Source of the DNA: Piper betle | Taxonomy: Eukaryota; Streptophyta; Magnoliopsida; Piperales; Piperaceae | Direction: 5' to 3' | Assembly (NCBI GenBank): GCA_033002965.1 | Contig: JAURVB010000697.1 | Span: forward strand, 62,001 to 126,000 | Length of the DNA: 64,000 nt | Shown: piece by piece, positions 23,160-34,387 of the stretch | Layout: every line of letters begins with the position of its first letter | Numbering within the stretch: position 1 is the first letter of the stretch | Position numbers and translations under genes: made by a program | The notes under the pieces: model-generated | Told to the model about the DNA's origin: nothing | Database searches by the model: none | The model's input: the letters and a program-made list of their open reading frames with translations, nothing else

Positions 23160-24240
23160 ATTCACAATTGTTATAATTAAATTTGAGCTTCATATCTTAC
23201 ATACAAACAAAACAACGTATGATAACTTGTATGCTTCTCTCGGTACATACCAATATAATTAATCCAATTTGCTACGATCATCTTTGTTATTCACCCTACA
23301 CATCCTGTAAAAACTAAATAAAGTAATATATCACAACATGATATATCACAGCCTAACTAGTATAATACATTATATTTTTCTGTCACATAAATATGGATTG
23401 TAAATTTCACTTAGAAAGCGGCCATGCTCATACATTAAATAGATATGACCCTCGGTAATTTTGTGCCCTCGTAGTATGTTCGAATACTTATCTAACTTCA
23501 AAAATGATGTTTTTAGTAAATAAATTGGTAATCTTTAAAATTAAAAGGAGTTATTAAAAGTTATTGCAAAAATTAAATATATATAATAAAATATAAATAA
23601 AATAAAACTTATCTTTTAGTCGAATGGATCAATGAACAAAAATCACCACGCGCAAGTCAAGACTTGATCACTTGGAAAAAGTTTGATTTTCACAACATAT
23701 CGTCCCTCTCTTTGGAAACACAATAATTTTTTTTTTACTTATTGAAGTTGGGGAGAAGATATAATATTTATAGGTTTTTCCATCATTATTTCAAACTAAC
23801 TGATAAATTAAATATCAAGAGATAAATTTGAGACTAAGTTTAAATTAATCTCTTAATTGATTTAGTGAATCCACCACTTCTAGGTGTCTCCATCAAAAAA
23901 TACGTTAACAGTTATAATTAGTTTTTATTGAATATAGCAAAAATAACTAGTTAAAATCACTATGATTATCAATTTCATTACACAAAAGTCATAAATGCAT
24001 AACCATTAATATTATGTGAAATTAGTTTTATGTTGGTCTTATGCCTCTACATTACCCATGAAAAGAAAATAGCAGTAGCAACCAGCTAGTTACGTTATCA
24101 ACATAAATTATAGAAAATATCTACCTAACCTCTCAAAATGCCAAAATTATTGAAAATCACATTTTTATGATGTATATCAATTACAACAAAATTTATTTCA
24201 TCATATAAAAATTAAAATTACATAATAAAATGAAACAACC
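23160..24240. other. AT-rich intergenic sequence, no gene seen
   Basis: No open frame of interest and no recognised motif. This is upstream of the GluBP pseudogene, so an N-terminal (transit peptide) exon might once have been here, but I could not find it. Confidence 0.4.
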
Positions 24241-24369
24241 CATACCTTTCTCCTTTCTCCCGTCATAACACAGTCTTTGTCTTTCTAGGTCGACAATTTG
24301 GCCGGCATCGATTATCTCCTCGCTGATTTAGTTGCCTACCACGTTTTGTGAAAAATCTTCTCCATACCT

Positions 24370-25700
24370 ATTGCAATTGTTCTTATGTAAGATCTCCTAC
24401 AATTGGTTAGTCTAATTAATTTTATATTTAATATTTATTAGAGTAAGATCTAATATATTATTAATGGGATGTGTTTATGATCTTTAAATTAAATAATTAT
24501 TTTTAAAGAGATGACCAAGCCCATAAATTTACACTAATTGAATTGAATTATTACATATGGTATTAGAGCAAACCTAAGACCAAGTAATTATATTGGAATG
24601 TTGTAGATAGTATTATAGTCAACCTAAGACCATGTTGGATGATATGAGTTTATTTAGAAGGCTCATACACTAAAAAATGGAATTTTGGATTCGAAATTTT
24701 ATTAAGATGGGTGAAATATAAGATCCTTCATAATTAGTTGTCAAATTAGTCTCATATCTAATACTTACGTAGTGAAGATTCAATATTTTAGTAGAGGATG
24801 CACTTATAATTTTTAATTTAATTAATTACTTTCAACAAAATGATTAAGTCTATCAATTTGTACTAATTGGGGGTGGGCTGTTACATCTTTAAAGCATCAT
24901 GATAATTTTTTTTTCCCTTTTGAAGGTTCTTCAAAGTCTTTAGCTCATCCTTTTAAGTAACAGGTGTTGGAAAAGTAGAAAAGGATCTGCAGATTAGAGC
25001 AAAAAGGAGTTGTGGGGGTTTCAAAAGTAAGAAGAAGAGAAAATTTAAAGAGAGAAAGGAGGGGGAGATCAGGTGGGTAGTGGTATCCTTTAAGAATAGC
25101 ATCGTTCGTCTTTTTAAATTTATCGCACCAAAGGAATGAGATTATACAACCACACTATTTCATCATTCACCTACTTCTCATAAGGATATTTAGTAAGTTC
25201 AAGGCTACAATGTTTTGGTGACGATTTTAGGTGTTCCTATTTATTAGAATAGTCTCACATCTCTATATGAGATAAGTAGTATCTTATATATACGTGAGTT
25301 CCTCAACCTTCTAAAATAATTAGTTATTTTATATTGGAATCCATAAACCCACTTTAATATAATATCAAAGCCAGCCTATTAATTATTAGTACATTTTCTT
25401 AGCACATTTAGTATGCCCGTAATAAACCCTAAAAAAGCTAACAAAAGGTTTTGACCACGTTTATAAATGACTCAGAGGAAGTACGCCCAAAAGATGTGAG
25501 AATATAGGTCCACGTACAAATCTAAATGGCTTCCACGCGCACACATAGTCTCACATTTTTATATAAGTTAAGAAGTGACTAAATGTGCTAAGAACAAGTT
25601 CTTACGGTTTCTAAATAATTAATCGTGTTGGATAAAAACCAATAATCCCACTTTAACATTAGTTAAATAAAAAATTGTGGGCTAAATCCATAATCGTTCA
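24370..25700. repeat. TRIM-like LTR fragments
   Basis: Several passages carry the end of a small LTR followed by a primer-site-like word: ttacatatggtattagagc at about 24558, agatagtattatagtc at about 24606, and atatcaaagcc at about 25365. The words ctcacatctctatatgaga and tctcacatttttatataag near 25245 and 25550 look like matching LTR starts. The wording resembles terminal-repeat retrotransposons in miniature that use initiator tRNA-Met. The copies are decayed and overlapping, so I do not draw exact borders. Confidence 0.4.
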
Positions 25701-25887
25701 TAGGTAAAATTTCTCTTCCTAAAATTTATTTTTTCAATTGATCTACACCAAAAGCACATCGGCTCTTGCACTTAATTCACATTGAATTTATTCAAATATT
25801 TATAATAGAAAAGTACTTGGTGACGTTAAACTTAACGTCATGTGAGTTTTTCACTCTCGTGCAGGATTTGTAAGAATATTCAAAGCA

Positions 25888-26686
25888 TAGTTACAAAAAT
25901 CAGAATCGGTTTTCGAGGGAGTTACTGAATCTGATTAAATCGGTTAAGAACAGTTCAATTGAATCAGTCCAAATTTGTCATATATAATAATTTGACAATT
26001 CATAACATAAATATATAAAAATTAGTTATTGATATCATTTTGATATTATTGTGATTATTATATTTTATGATATTTTTTCATATTTTTTGGATTTTTTTTA
26101 ATTATTTGGAATTAGTTATTATTTTTAACTCAAGTCGAAGTCGTGTCAACTTTTGATTACGAGAATGCCATGACTATTTTTTTATTTATTTCCCCTATCT
26201 CTCCCACACCCGCCTCCTCCTTCCCCAGTCGCCGTCGCCGATGCCGCCTCACTCGCCTCCCCCGCCAGCCCCACACCGTCCCTCCCCTCCGTTGCCGCCC
26301 TACTCCTCCTCCCCCTCCCCGCCTTGCGCCACCCGCCCCACCCCAAACCACCCCCTTTTGCACTGCCCCACACCGCCACCCCCTTCCTCCCTTCCAGATC
26401 CTCTCCCCTCCGCCCCCCACCCAACCCCCCATCTCCCAGTCGCCGCCCTCGCTACTCGCCATTACCGCCCCATCCTCCTCCTGCCCTGTCTATCACCGCC
26501 GTCTCAAATCGGCCAATTTTGGCCGATTCCGGAATCAGCACAAATTAGTCAAAATCGGTTTGAATCGGCTAATTCACAGATCGATTCGCATAAAGACCGA
26601 TTCACATGATTTTTTTAATCATAAACATTCTGATCTAATTTAAGTCGACTGATTCCGAGTGAAATCGGCCAATTTTTGCAACTCAG
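25888..26686. mobile_element. Mutator-like element with GC-rich interior and 10-bp target duplication
   Basis: The direct repeat attcaaagca stands at 25878-25887 and again at 26687-26696. The ends between them are inverted: tagttacaaaaatcagaatc on the left, and ctgagttgcaaaaattggcc when the right end is read on the minus strand. A 9-11 bp duplication with imperfect inverted ends is typical of Mutator-like elements. The interior changes abruptly to GC-rich, proline-coding DNA (about 26205-26480) in a strongly AT-rich region, and many aatcgg words lie near both ends. Open frames in the GC-rich part are low-complexity Pro/Arg runs and I do not call them a gene. A captured GC-rich exon or 5' leader, as in Pack-MULEs, would explain the contrast. 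That part is inference. Confidence 0.6.
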
Positions 26687-26814
26687 ATTCAAAGCACCCA
26701 TGCTTTCAATGTCGATGTGAGAAAGAACTGAGTTTTCTAAGGTCAGTCTAACACCATTCAACCTAATTATATCAAACCTAATAATAAAATAGTCTAATAC
26801 CCTAATATATAGTG

Positions 26815-27270
26815 GTGAGCATAATTTAGTAACAACCGAAAATCAAACCTAAATTAGCAATTCGGTTCAGTTGCGAAATAATTGGGTTTGCTTTTCGGTT
26901 AGGCCGAATCACAGCCAAAGTACATTTTGATATTTTAGTTCAAAACTGAACCGAACCAAAATAACTAAATTAACTAAAATTTAAAAATAATTTCCAAATT
27001 CTATATTTTATCTTAATTATTATGAATTATGATATTTACATGATTAAATTTTGTTTATTTAATATGTTATATAGTTATATACAATTAAAATTACTTATTA
27101 AATAGTCATATTCACTAAAATAATGATATAAATTTAATTATCTAATTAAATAATTTTTTATGACTTATATGGTATAATTCAGTTATTTAGTTACCAAACC
27201 ATATTCATTGAAATATTTCAATTTAGTTTGATTCAATTTTAAAAGTAATTTAGTTATGGTTTGGTGACAA
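26815..27270. mobile_element. hAT-like MITE family with AACCGA-rich ends, copy A
   Basis: It starts tagtggtgagca and has repeated aaccga/tcggtt words near the left end and tttggtt words near the right, with an AT-rich middle. The middle (ctatattttatcttaattat, then tgattaaatt, then agttatttagttac) recurs in the same order at about 31090-31330. Two alignable copies at unlinked sites show that this is a mobile family. The TAG(G)GGTGAGCA start resembles hAT MITEs, but the right end is unclear. Confidence 0.5.
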
Positions 27271-27376
27271 AATTTGGAGACCGAGTGGAGTTCGATTAGT
27301 TCAGCTTGAATCAGATAAATAATGTGAGGGAATGTTTGATTGGAGCTACTGGATGCTGGTCAGTGGAGAAACCTTT

Positions 27377-27703
27377 TGTCACAACCTAAATTCCACATGA
27401 TTGAATTACTCTTATATATTATTAGAGTAACTATGTTGATTATTGTCACATGATTAGGAATATGAAAGAAAACATATCGGAAGGTCTTACAACCAAATCA
27501 ATCTGAAATCATCCCGAATGAAATATCTATGTTGACAATTTTAATACATTTTAGATGCTAATTGGGCCTTACAACCAATTTGGCCGTATGACTAACAAAT
27601 TTTTACTCTTAGGAATGAATAAAAATCTGTTACAACGTCTTCCAGCCAAACTCATTCATATTAGAATAATTTATATTATTAAATTTGTGGGCCTAGCCCT
27701 ACA
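27377..27703 (+). repeat. Solo TRIM-like LTR with adjacent primer-site remnant
   Basis: The segment begins tgtcacaacc and ends gggcctagccctaca. It is followed after one base by tggtgtcag, close to the tRNA-Met primer site TGGTATCAG. Length, TG...CA ends and the following primer-site word fit a small non-autonomous LTR element in plus orientation. No second LTR is seen. Confidence 0.5.
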
Positions 27704-27718
27704 TTGGTGTCAGTTTAC

Positions 27719-27745
27719 TATATATATAATATATATATATATATA
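27719..27745. repeat. (TA)n microsatellite
   Basis: A run of TA dinucleotides with one interruption, just downstream of the solo LTR. Confidence 0.85.
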
Positions 27746-27803
27746 AAACTGGAGTCTTGCATGAAGACAAAGGGGAGCCCAACATAGTTGTTTATTATTC
27801 GTC

Positions 27804-27825
27804 CCCACTTTTATATAAAAGTGGG
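27804..27825. repeat. Perfect 22-bp palindrome
   Basis: The left half is cccacttttat and the right half is its exact complement. It could form a cruciform or be the tip of a decayed inverted repeat. No gene adjoins it. Confidence 0.7.
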
Positions 27826-28220
27826 AAACTGCGCATAAAAGCCACGTCGGGTGACTTATGTTAGAGACCGACTCAATTTTTTCAAAAAGAAACTTTAAAA
27901 TTTAAAGTCAAGATGATAAATTTTGATTTTAGAGACTAACTCTAATTAAATAAAGAGATAATTATAATTATTTAATGCATTTTTCTATTTTGCTGCTTTT
28001 TTATTGTTTGAATCTCTTATTTTTCACGAGATAATAAAAATTAATTCCGTACGATTATTTTAGAATAAGTGGTTTTTTTATCATGCTTGACTTTTTCATG
28101 TCAAGGCGAGCTCGTCTTCGTTGACATGATACTAGAAAACAACAAATATATATAATAATTTATGACAATTTAAAGACACAATTTAAATAATTTAATGAAT
28201 CATATCCCCCTGTAAATTAA

Positions 28221-29455
28221 CTAAAATAACAAGCGTTCATCAATTGGGTATGGGCTTGATGGGGGCTTCCCATGAGTCGGCGAAGGATCAAACGAGCCGT
28301 AGTCGTTGACATGAACCACTGCATTTGCTCTATGACTTATCCCAGTGGGCTTTGTTATCTCATCATTGCTTGAAGGTTTGTTTGCTACATCCTGCCACAT
28401 ACATATAATATCACAAATAAAATCAAGCAAATAGATATATTAAGTAAATAGATCATTAGAATATAAGACAAAAGTATGATCACTACAACCCCTATATTTA
28501 TTTTTTCGTCTTGGTGGATATAATATATGTACTTGGTATAAATATCGCGCCATACACGCCTATGTTAGAGATATACCTTGATTTAATAAATAAAGAATGA
28601 GGAGATTATAGATACGGATTTTAGGGATGTAGTCTAATTAAATAAAGATATAAATTATATATTTTTTGTTGTATTTTGATTGGTTAGATTTCATACTTTT
28701 CATCACAGGGTGACTTTTAGTTGCTCTTTTATTAGTAAGAGTAGATATAAGAAAAATTAATACCAATAATATTTTATATTCTTATTTAAGCTAAAAATAA
28801 AATTAATAAGCCTTTAGATTACAAGGATAGTTTGAATGATGTGGATACGTAATTTTACCTCATCAAAAAATTACAGTCATGTAATATAAATAATGAATGA
28901 CTTTAGTTAAATACCGGTATGAATGACTGAATTTAAATACTGTTGATATTGCACAGTTGATATGGTACTAAGACTGACCTTATGTCAGTCATTCAGACAT
29001 TATTTTGGACATTTATGCAATAGAAATTAATTTAAATGAAAAAAGAAAAAAGGAAAAAAACGGTGAGTCATTGCAGCTCACATGAGCTGTTACCTCAACT
29101 AATCTCCATCGGCCACCTGCATGAACAAAGTAAGCATGAAGATATCATTAGGAGAACCCAAGTCAATCTTAAAAATTAAATTGAAAAAAAATGCATGCAT
29201 ATATATATATATAAAGATTAATTTGCTTTATAAAACGAAAGGATTAATCAGTTTTAACAAAAGATATGGTTCTCAAGGTTAAGAATCATAAAATATACGT
29301 GCAAAATGTCGTGCAAATAATGCAATATGCATGTATAGTTATGAAGGCTGTCAAGTTTGAAAATCTTACGTACCTGCAAATGAAGCTGAAAGTAGAGACA
29401 CCAAAACGATGCTTATGAGAGCAAGTTTAGGGAGGAATGCATTCATGATGGTCAT
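28221..29455 (-). CDS. Small secreted peptide precursor, CIF-like (candidate sulfated peptide hormone)
   Basis: I model three exons: 29374-29455, 29094-29116 (a 23-nt micro-exon) and 28221-28391. All junctions are GT-AG, phases join, and the product is 91 aa. Residues 1-27 are a hydrophobic signal peptide ending SLLSASFA. The micro-exon gives GGRWRLVE. The C-terminal part contains VVHVNDYGSFDPSPTHGKPP at 60-79. Asp-Tyr at 65-66 is the motif that tyrosylprotein sulfotransferase modifies in plant peptides, and DYG-x-x-DP-x-P near the C terminus resembles the CIF group, which signals to SGN3/GSO receptors. The usual PPFKLIPN end is replaced by PPSSPYPI plus DERLLF. The start follows a TATA-like gtataaaaa at 29571-29580. 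The signal peptide and DY motif are seen; the CIF assignment is inference. It might be another DY peptide family, or decayed at the C terminus. Confidence 0.6.
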
Positions 29456-29570
29456 ATGAACTACTTGAGCCAACAAATTATGAACAAATTCTTATATACA
29501 CAAGCCAATATGTGTGAGAAATCCCAAATAGAAGAAACTTTGCCTGCTAAAAGCTTTGGAAACTCTAGGT

Positions 29571-29580
29571 TTTTATACAC
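29571..29580 (-). promoter_or_regulatory. TATA box candidate of the peptide gene
   Basis: The minus strand reads GTGTATAAAA here, about 115 bases before the chosen ATG. A second candidate (TGTATATAAG) lies at 29491-29500, but would leave almost no leader. The first gives a leader of about 80-90 bases. Confidence 0.4.
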
Positions 29581-29589
29581 CCAGAGAAA

Positions 29590-30080
29590 GAGAGTTGAAA
29601 ACTTTAACCAGGAATATGCGCGTTCTAAAGCTTGAGCTGTCAAACAATGTACTAAGATCATGGTTTACTTTTACAAATTTTGTACGTGCCTTCTTGGGTC
29701 AACTTCTAGTAACTTCCCACTTCTTTGCTACGCGCAATGTGGAAATGTTTCTTCTTGTAGTGCTACCAGTCTTTCAACTTTCTTCTGAATTTTATTCGGA
29801 GTTTGGGAAGATGAGTTCTCTACGTCGAAATTTCTTTGGAGGAATTGTTAGTTGGATTGTTTTGGGTAGGAAATGGGTCTGTATTTCTTTGTTGAATTTA
29901 CATCCTTGAATCAAGATTGCATATAGTTTTCAATACTCTATCATTCCGGCCGGTCCCACCTTATAAAACCTGCGGCTCTGACCCTATAAAATTACTGAAT
30001 ATATTTTGAGAAAAAATTTTCACAATAGAAAAATAACATATTCTTCTCCTAAAAATAACACCTCACATTTTCGTACAAAT
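29590..30080. other. No gene recognised
   Basis: A plus-strand open frame (29556-29909) overlaps the promoter side of the peptide gene, has no recognisable domain, and is probably chance. Confidence 0.4.
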
Positions 30081-30084
30081 TAAT

Positions 30085-30495
30085 TGGGAAAATATCACGA
30101 ATAGCCAAAATTTAATATTTTCTATCACAAATGAACAAAAATTTAAATTTTTATTTTATATATAGCCGACTCATATATTTTAAGAATATTTGGCTCATAA
30201 TATTTATTATATTGATATAAATATCCTTAATCTATCTTCAAATTTTCTTGAATAAAATTTTCTTGTATTTTATATAAAGAATGATATTTTATTTTTTTTA
30301 AAATTATTCATAATAAAAATATATTAGATAAAAAAATTTAATTTCTAATAAACAATGTCAATTTTAAATTCAAATTTCAAACACCAAAAAAATTTTATTT
30401 TTTATTTTTGATGGTCCAAAATTCAATAAAATATATTTTTTTTAATTGTTAGCTCATTAGTAATATAATTTTAGAGTCTATTTATCTTTTATAAG

Positions 30496-30536
<41 letters not shown>

Positions 30537-30739
30537 AAAAGTTATAACTTTTATCCATTATCTAATTTGATATTAATAAAAATAAAATTTATGGGTATTT
30601 TTGTCATTAAATAAAAATAATGGAATTTGGTCAGGATTAATATAAAAGTTCTAAAAGTGGTTATACCTAAAATAATTTTATAAAATTGGCTATGTTTGAA
30701 AGGAAAGTCTCAACCCTAGCTATTTATAATATTTTCCCA
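30085..30739. mobile_element. MITE with TGGGAAAATAT inverted ends
   Basis: The left end reads tgggaaaatatcacgaatagc, and the right end read on the minus strand is tgggaaaatattataaatagc. The inverted ends are about 20 bases long with few mismatches. The interior is AT-rich, non-coding and includes a (TA)n run. The end sequence resembles Mutator-like MITEs of plants. Flanks (acaaattaat and aattataatt) are AT-rich and only roughly alike, so the target duplication is not certain. Confidence 0.55.
30498..30530. repeat. (AT)n microsatellite
   Basis: An uninterrupted AT dinucleotide run inside the MITE at 30085-30739. Confidence 0.9.
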
Positions 30740-30904
30740 AATTATAATTTTCATGGGCTGGGAAGCTACGGGGAATGCGTTGGGTTAAGATTCTCCGAAC
30801 TCGTTTCAACGTATAATTTGGATTGACGTTAACGGGCTAACCTTGACTTGATTTGGGTTAGTCATGGGACATGCAAGAGAAGTCCAAAAGTTGGCTTGTG
30901 GACG

Positions 30905-31350
30905 ATTCAGTGAAAAGCGTAAATCGAATCAAACCAAAGATCAAATTAATAACTTGGTTTGATTTCAAAATAAATTAATTTGATTTTTGGTAATGCGGTA
31001 AAGAAATTAATATATATATATATATATATTGATATTTTAGTTCAAAATTGAACCGAACCAAATTAATATATTTTTCCTAAAAAATATTTTAAAATCTATA
31101 TTTTATGTTAATTATCATATAGTTATAATATTTATATGATTAAATTTATTTATTTAATATGATATATAAATATATATATTTAAAAATGGTTATGTCAAAT
31201 GAAATAATGATATGATTTAATTAAATAATGAAACAATTTTTTATAATTTATAATATAATTAGTTATTTGATTACTAAATTAAATCAATCATAATATTTTA
31301 ATTCGATTCAATTTTACAAGTAATTTGGTTCGTCCGCTGCTGACCCCAAA
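30905..31350. mobile_element. hAT-like MITE family with AACCGA-rich ends, copy B
   Basis: This copy aligns by eye with 26815-27270 through the middle (ctatattttatgttaattat, tgattaaattta, agttatttgattac) and the flanking ggtttga/gaaccgaacc words. The right edge near tggttcgtccgctgctgacccc resembles the TAGGGGTCAGC end of hAT MITEs read backwards. A (TA)n run at about 31010-31030 interrupts the left part. Confidence 0.5.
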
Positions 31351-31976
31351 ACCTTGATGTAAAAAGGCGTGTAAATTGAATTACACGGGGTGATACGAAA
31401 GGTATATATATTAAATGCGTGGTGAAGCCCAAGGGGTGGCTATGGGAAATTACCGAGTATTAATATTAGGTACTTGATCATTGATTAGCATTTAAAAGGC
31501 ATTGAACTAATAGACTCGGTCTTCGGAAAGGATGGAATGACATATCATAATTAAATTTTTTGGAAGATGTGATTAGTCAACAATCGATTACTCTGCAGAT
31601 GAGCCATCCAACATCTATACAATAATTATATTATTATTTGTCGGCTTATAAAGCGAGGAGTTCGGCAAATGTCTTAATAAGATATTGCAAATTGGTAATA
31701 TTTAATTGAACGTTTATTCATTGCTTTTATATACTACTTATATTGCTGAAGGACCTACCTGAAATTTTTTTCGCCAGTTCCTCCTGTACATGCTACAGTA
31801 ATGGTATAGCTTGAGCCTTGAGATGGACGACGGATTGCAGGAATAGTTGGTAACTATTTTTGATGTTTTACACTCGTTACGTGGTTATTATTTTACGTGT
31901 GTTGTTTAACTATGTTACGACTTATTAGACGGATATCCCTTAATTATAATTATGTTATTTATTCTAATCTGTTTTC
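31351..31976. other. No gene recognised
   Basis: AT-rich sequence with no sustained open frame and no recognised repeat. Confidence 0.4.
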
Positions 31977-32017
31977 GTAGTTATTAGGGGTGCTAATTGA
32001 GCGAGCAAGCCGAGCTC

Positions 32018-32179
32018 AATATGTGTTCGAACTCGGCTCGAATAGTTTGAAACTCGTTCGATCTCGAGCTCAACATGTGTTCGAACTCGGCTCGAATAGT
32101 TTGAAACTCGTTCGAACTCGAGCTCAACATGTGTTCGAACTCGGCTCGAATAGTTTGAAACTCGTTCGAACTCGACTCG
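32018..32179. repeat. Three 54-bp tandem repeats inside the hAT MITE
   Basis: Units are 32018-32071, 32072-32125 and 32126-32179. Each begins aaYatgtgttcgaactcggc and continues tcgaatagtttgaaactcgt, and they differ at only a few positions. The ctcgagctcg words are the subterminal motifs common in plant hAT MITEs, where transposase usually binds. Confidence 0.9.
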
Positions 32180-32350
32180 AGATCGAACGAGTTTTAGACA
32201 TATATGCTCGAGTTCGCCTAGCTCGTTCGTTAGCTCGAAACCAGCTCGATTAAAAGTCAAAAGTACCTCACGCCAATGTGATTTGAACCACAACCTTGAA
32301 GTCATCAAGGTGAATACTTATCATCTTAACTATCTTGCTTCTTCATTATT

Positions 32351-32357
<7 letters not shown>

Positions 32358-32384
<27 letters not shown>
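32358..32384. repeat. (AT)n microsatellite
   Basis: AT dinucleotide run in the middle of the hAT MITE. Confidence 0.85.
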
Positions 32385-32389
<5 letters not shown>

Positions 32390-32607
32390 ATATAAAGACT
32401 ATATTATTATATTATTTTATTGAGTCGAGTTCGAGTCGAACTACGAGTCGAGTCGAACACGACCTTGCTCAAGCTCGGCTCGTAAGATTCGAGTTCGAGT
32501 CAAGTTCGAGTCGAGCATTTAAATGACGAGTTTTGAATCAAGTCAAACCGAGTCGAACGCTAAATGCTCACAAGCTGGCTCTCTTAATTAGCAACCCTAG
32601 TAGTTAT

Positions 32608-34380
32608 GCTAAATACCCAATAAACGTATTGAAGCAAATAATTACACTATGGCAAAATATGGAATCTAATATATTGACAATTTAAGTTAGGAAGGTAATA
32701 ATAGTATTGAGTTATTTTTCTTTTTATCCCTACGTGGCTTTCCATCTTGGGTACAAGAATAGGAGTCCTCAGAGACCCGTTTTACCTGGGACCCACGTCA
32801 AATTTGGTTTGTTCCGGTAAATCAAATATCTCTACCGATTGTAAATTTGTTACAATTATATTTGGTGCGCTATTCTATTCTTTATAATCTTATGTACAAT
32901 AATCAAAATCATATACTAACCAAATGAAATGTCAATAATATGCATAACAATATACTACAAAAAAATTTCTCATTTTCTTACACAATTATCCACAATTTTT
33001 TTCTATTAGATATATTTGTCGATATTTTATTTCAAAGTGACTCCTAGTTTGCGACGGGCAATGCAGGGATTTGCAACGGGTAAATTCTACTAAATCTTTG
33101 CGTCGCTTATAGTCGTCACGCATTATATTGCTGTGATTAGAGATTGGCCTGCGACAGGATTTTGTGACCGGTCATTTGAAATAAATCTGTCGGAAAATAT
33201 TGTCGCAAATTTGAGCATTTTTATTAGCGGCTGGTTTACGGTTGCTTGACGGTCACAAATAAGTAATTAGTAAAAGAATCACTCCTTAATATTACAATCC
33301 ATGTTTGCAGTCCGAAAGGTTGCAAAGAGTAGTCTATAAAAATTAGAAAAAAACGATTCGGTTACAAATAATGCGTTGCTAATTTATAAAATTAAACAAT
33401 GTATACAGATGGTCGTGATTGAATATATCGAAGGTGGTTACATTGAAGAATTTGCGTTGATAGGTCAATTGCTTTGCCGATTTGAGCGCAATGGGCAAAA
33501 GTGTTGTCCTCTATGGATCAACAATCGATAGCCAACCTATCTGCCCTTAAATCTGCCTGAGAGTAGCCAATCTCAGTGCTGAGGTCCTTGTCCTCTGAAC
33601 AGTGTAGTTGTATGATCAACAGCCATTTTTCCCCAAAGATGTATAGATTTCACGATTCTATTTGAGTACCGAAACTAATCCCAAAACATTGAACTTCAAC
33701 GACATAATGCTCGATACTCAGATAGAAGAACCCTTTAAACACGTAAAATATTAACTCTTTTTATGAAGTTGTCAATTTGTACATAAAAAATTAGTAAGAG
33801 TGTGAAGGAACCGAAATCTCCTTGCGCGGAAGGAAATCACCGTCCTTTGTTAATTTTGTAATCCATTTTCAGTTTTTTTTATAATTTCAATGATATTATC
33901 CATAATTTTAGCAAAATTTGTTCTTATTGGTGGCAATGATTTATGGTCCACCTTAGGAGATTTCAGTCCTAATAGAGCCACACCCTCTCAAAACACTAAA
34001 AAACACATTGATAACTAACTAATTCCAATTGAGTAGATAAATATGACTAACTAATAGTATTCCTCTGAATGAAAAAAATATAGCCTGCCCTTTAGCTATT
34101 TAGAATCAACAAGCAATGCACTCACAATTTGGTGGAGTGGGGAGTATTTAATCTATTCCATGCTTTTGAGTAACTTTCAATCTAACCCACAAAATGCAGA
34201 TATTATGTTCATTAATAAGAACATAGCACAAAGCTACTGTTTGTGCTCAGAAATGGGCACTTGGAATTCAATCTTACATTACATTCACGCTAAACACACA
34301 ATTTGCTTTCTACAACAGACTAATTTCTATAGCTGCAATGAAGCCCGAAAGCCTACAGAACATGTTGGATAACGATGAAG
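32608..34380. other. No gene; possible CACTA-like remnant near 32.95-33.6 kb
   Basis: Near 32951 the sequence tactacaaaaaaatttctc resembles a CACTA transposon end with the first base changed. It is followed by gcgacgg, gtcgcaaat and tgcgac words like CACTA subterminal repeats. No opposite end was found. The rest up to the DnaJ gene has no recognisable feature. Confidence 0.3.
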
Positions 34381-34387
34381 AAAAAAG

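Larger units (their letters stand above)
31985..32599. mobile_element. hAT MITE (615 bp) with perfect 8-bp target duplication
   Basis: The exact 8-bp repeat gtagttat lies at 31977-31984 and at 32600-32607. Between them the ends are inverted: taggggtgctaattgag on the left, and tagggttgctaattaagag when the right end is read on the minus strand. An 8-bp duplication and TAGGG ends define hAT elements. There is no transposase, so it is non-autonomous. The interior holds three 54-bp tandem repeats, a (TA)n run and more ctcgag-type words near the right end. Long frames open on both strands at 31964-32308 exist only because 54 is a multiple of three; they are not genes. Confidence 0.85.

Noticed and set aside
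26143..26643. 166-codon plus-strand frame rich in Pro and Ser, and Gly/Arg-rich frames opposite
   Set aside because: GC-rich low-complexity DNA open in several frames at once inside a Mutator-like element; no protein family recognised.
29556..29909. 117-codon plus-strand frame next to the peptide gene
   Set aside because: It starts within the peptide gene promoter and has no recognisable domain.
31964..32308. Overlapping long open frames on both strands with repeated RVSNYSSRVRTHVEL and SRAQHVFELGSNSLK units
   Set aside because: They come from 54-bp tandem repeats (a multiple of three) inside a hAT MITE; there is no start context or known domain.
32950..33600. CACTA transposon
   Set aside because: Only one poor end-like sequence and some gcgac words were found; no opposite end or target duplication, so it is kept as a remark only.
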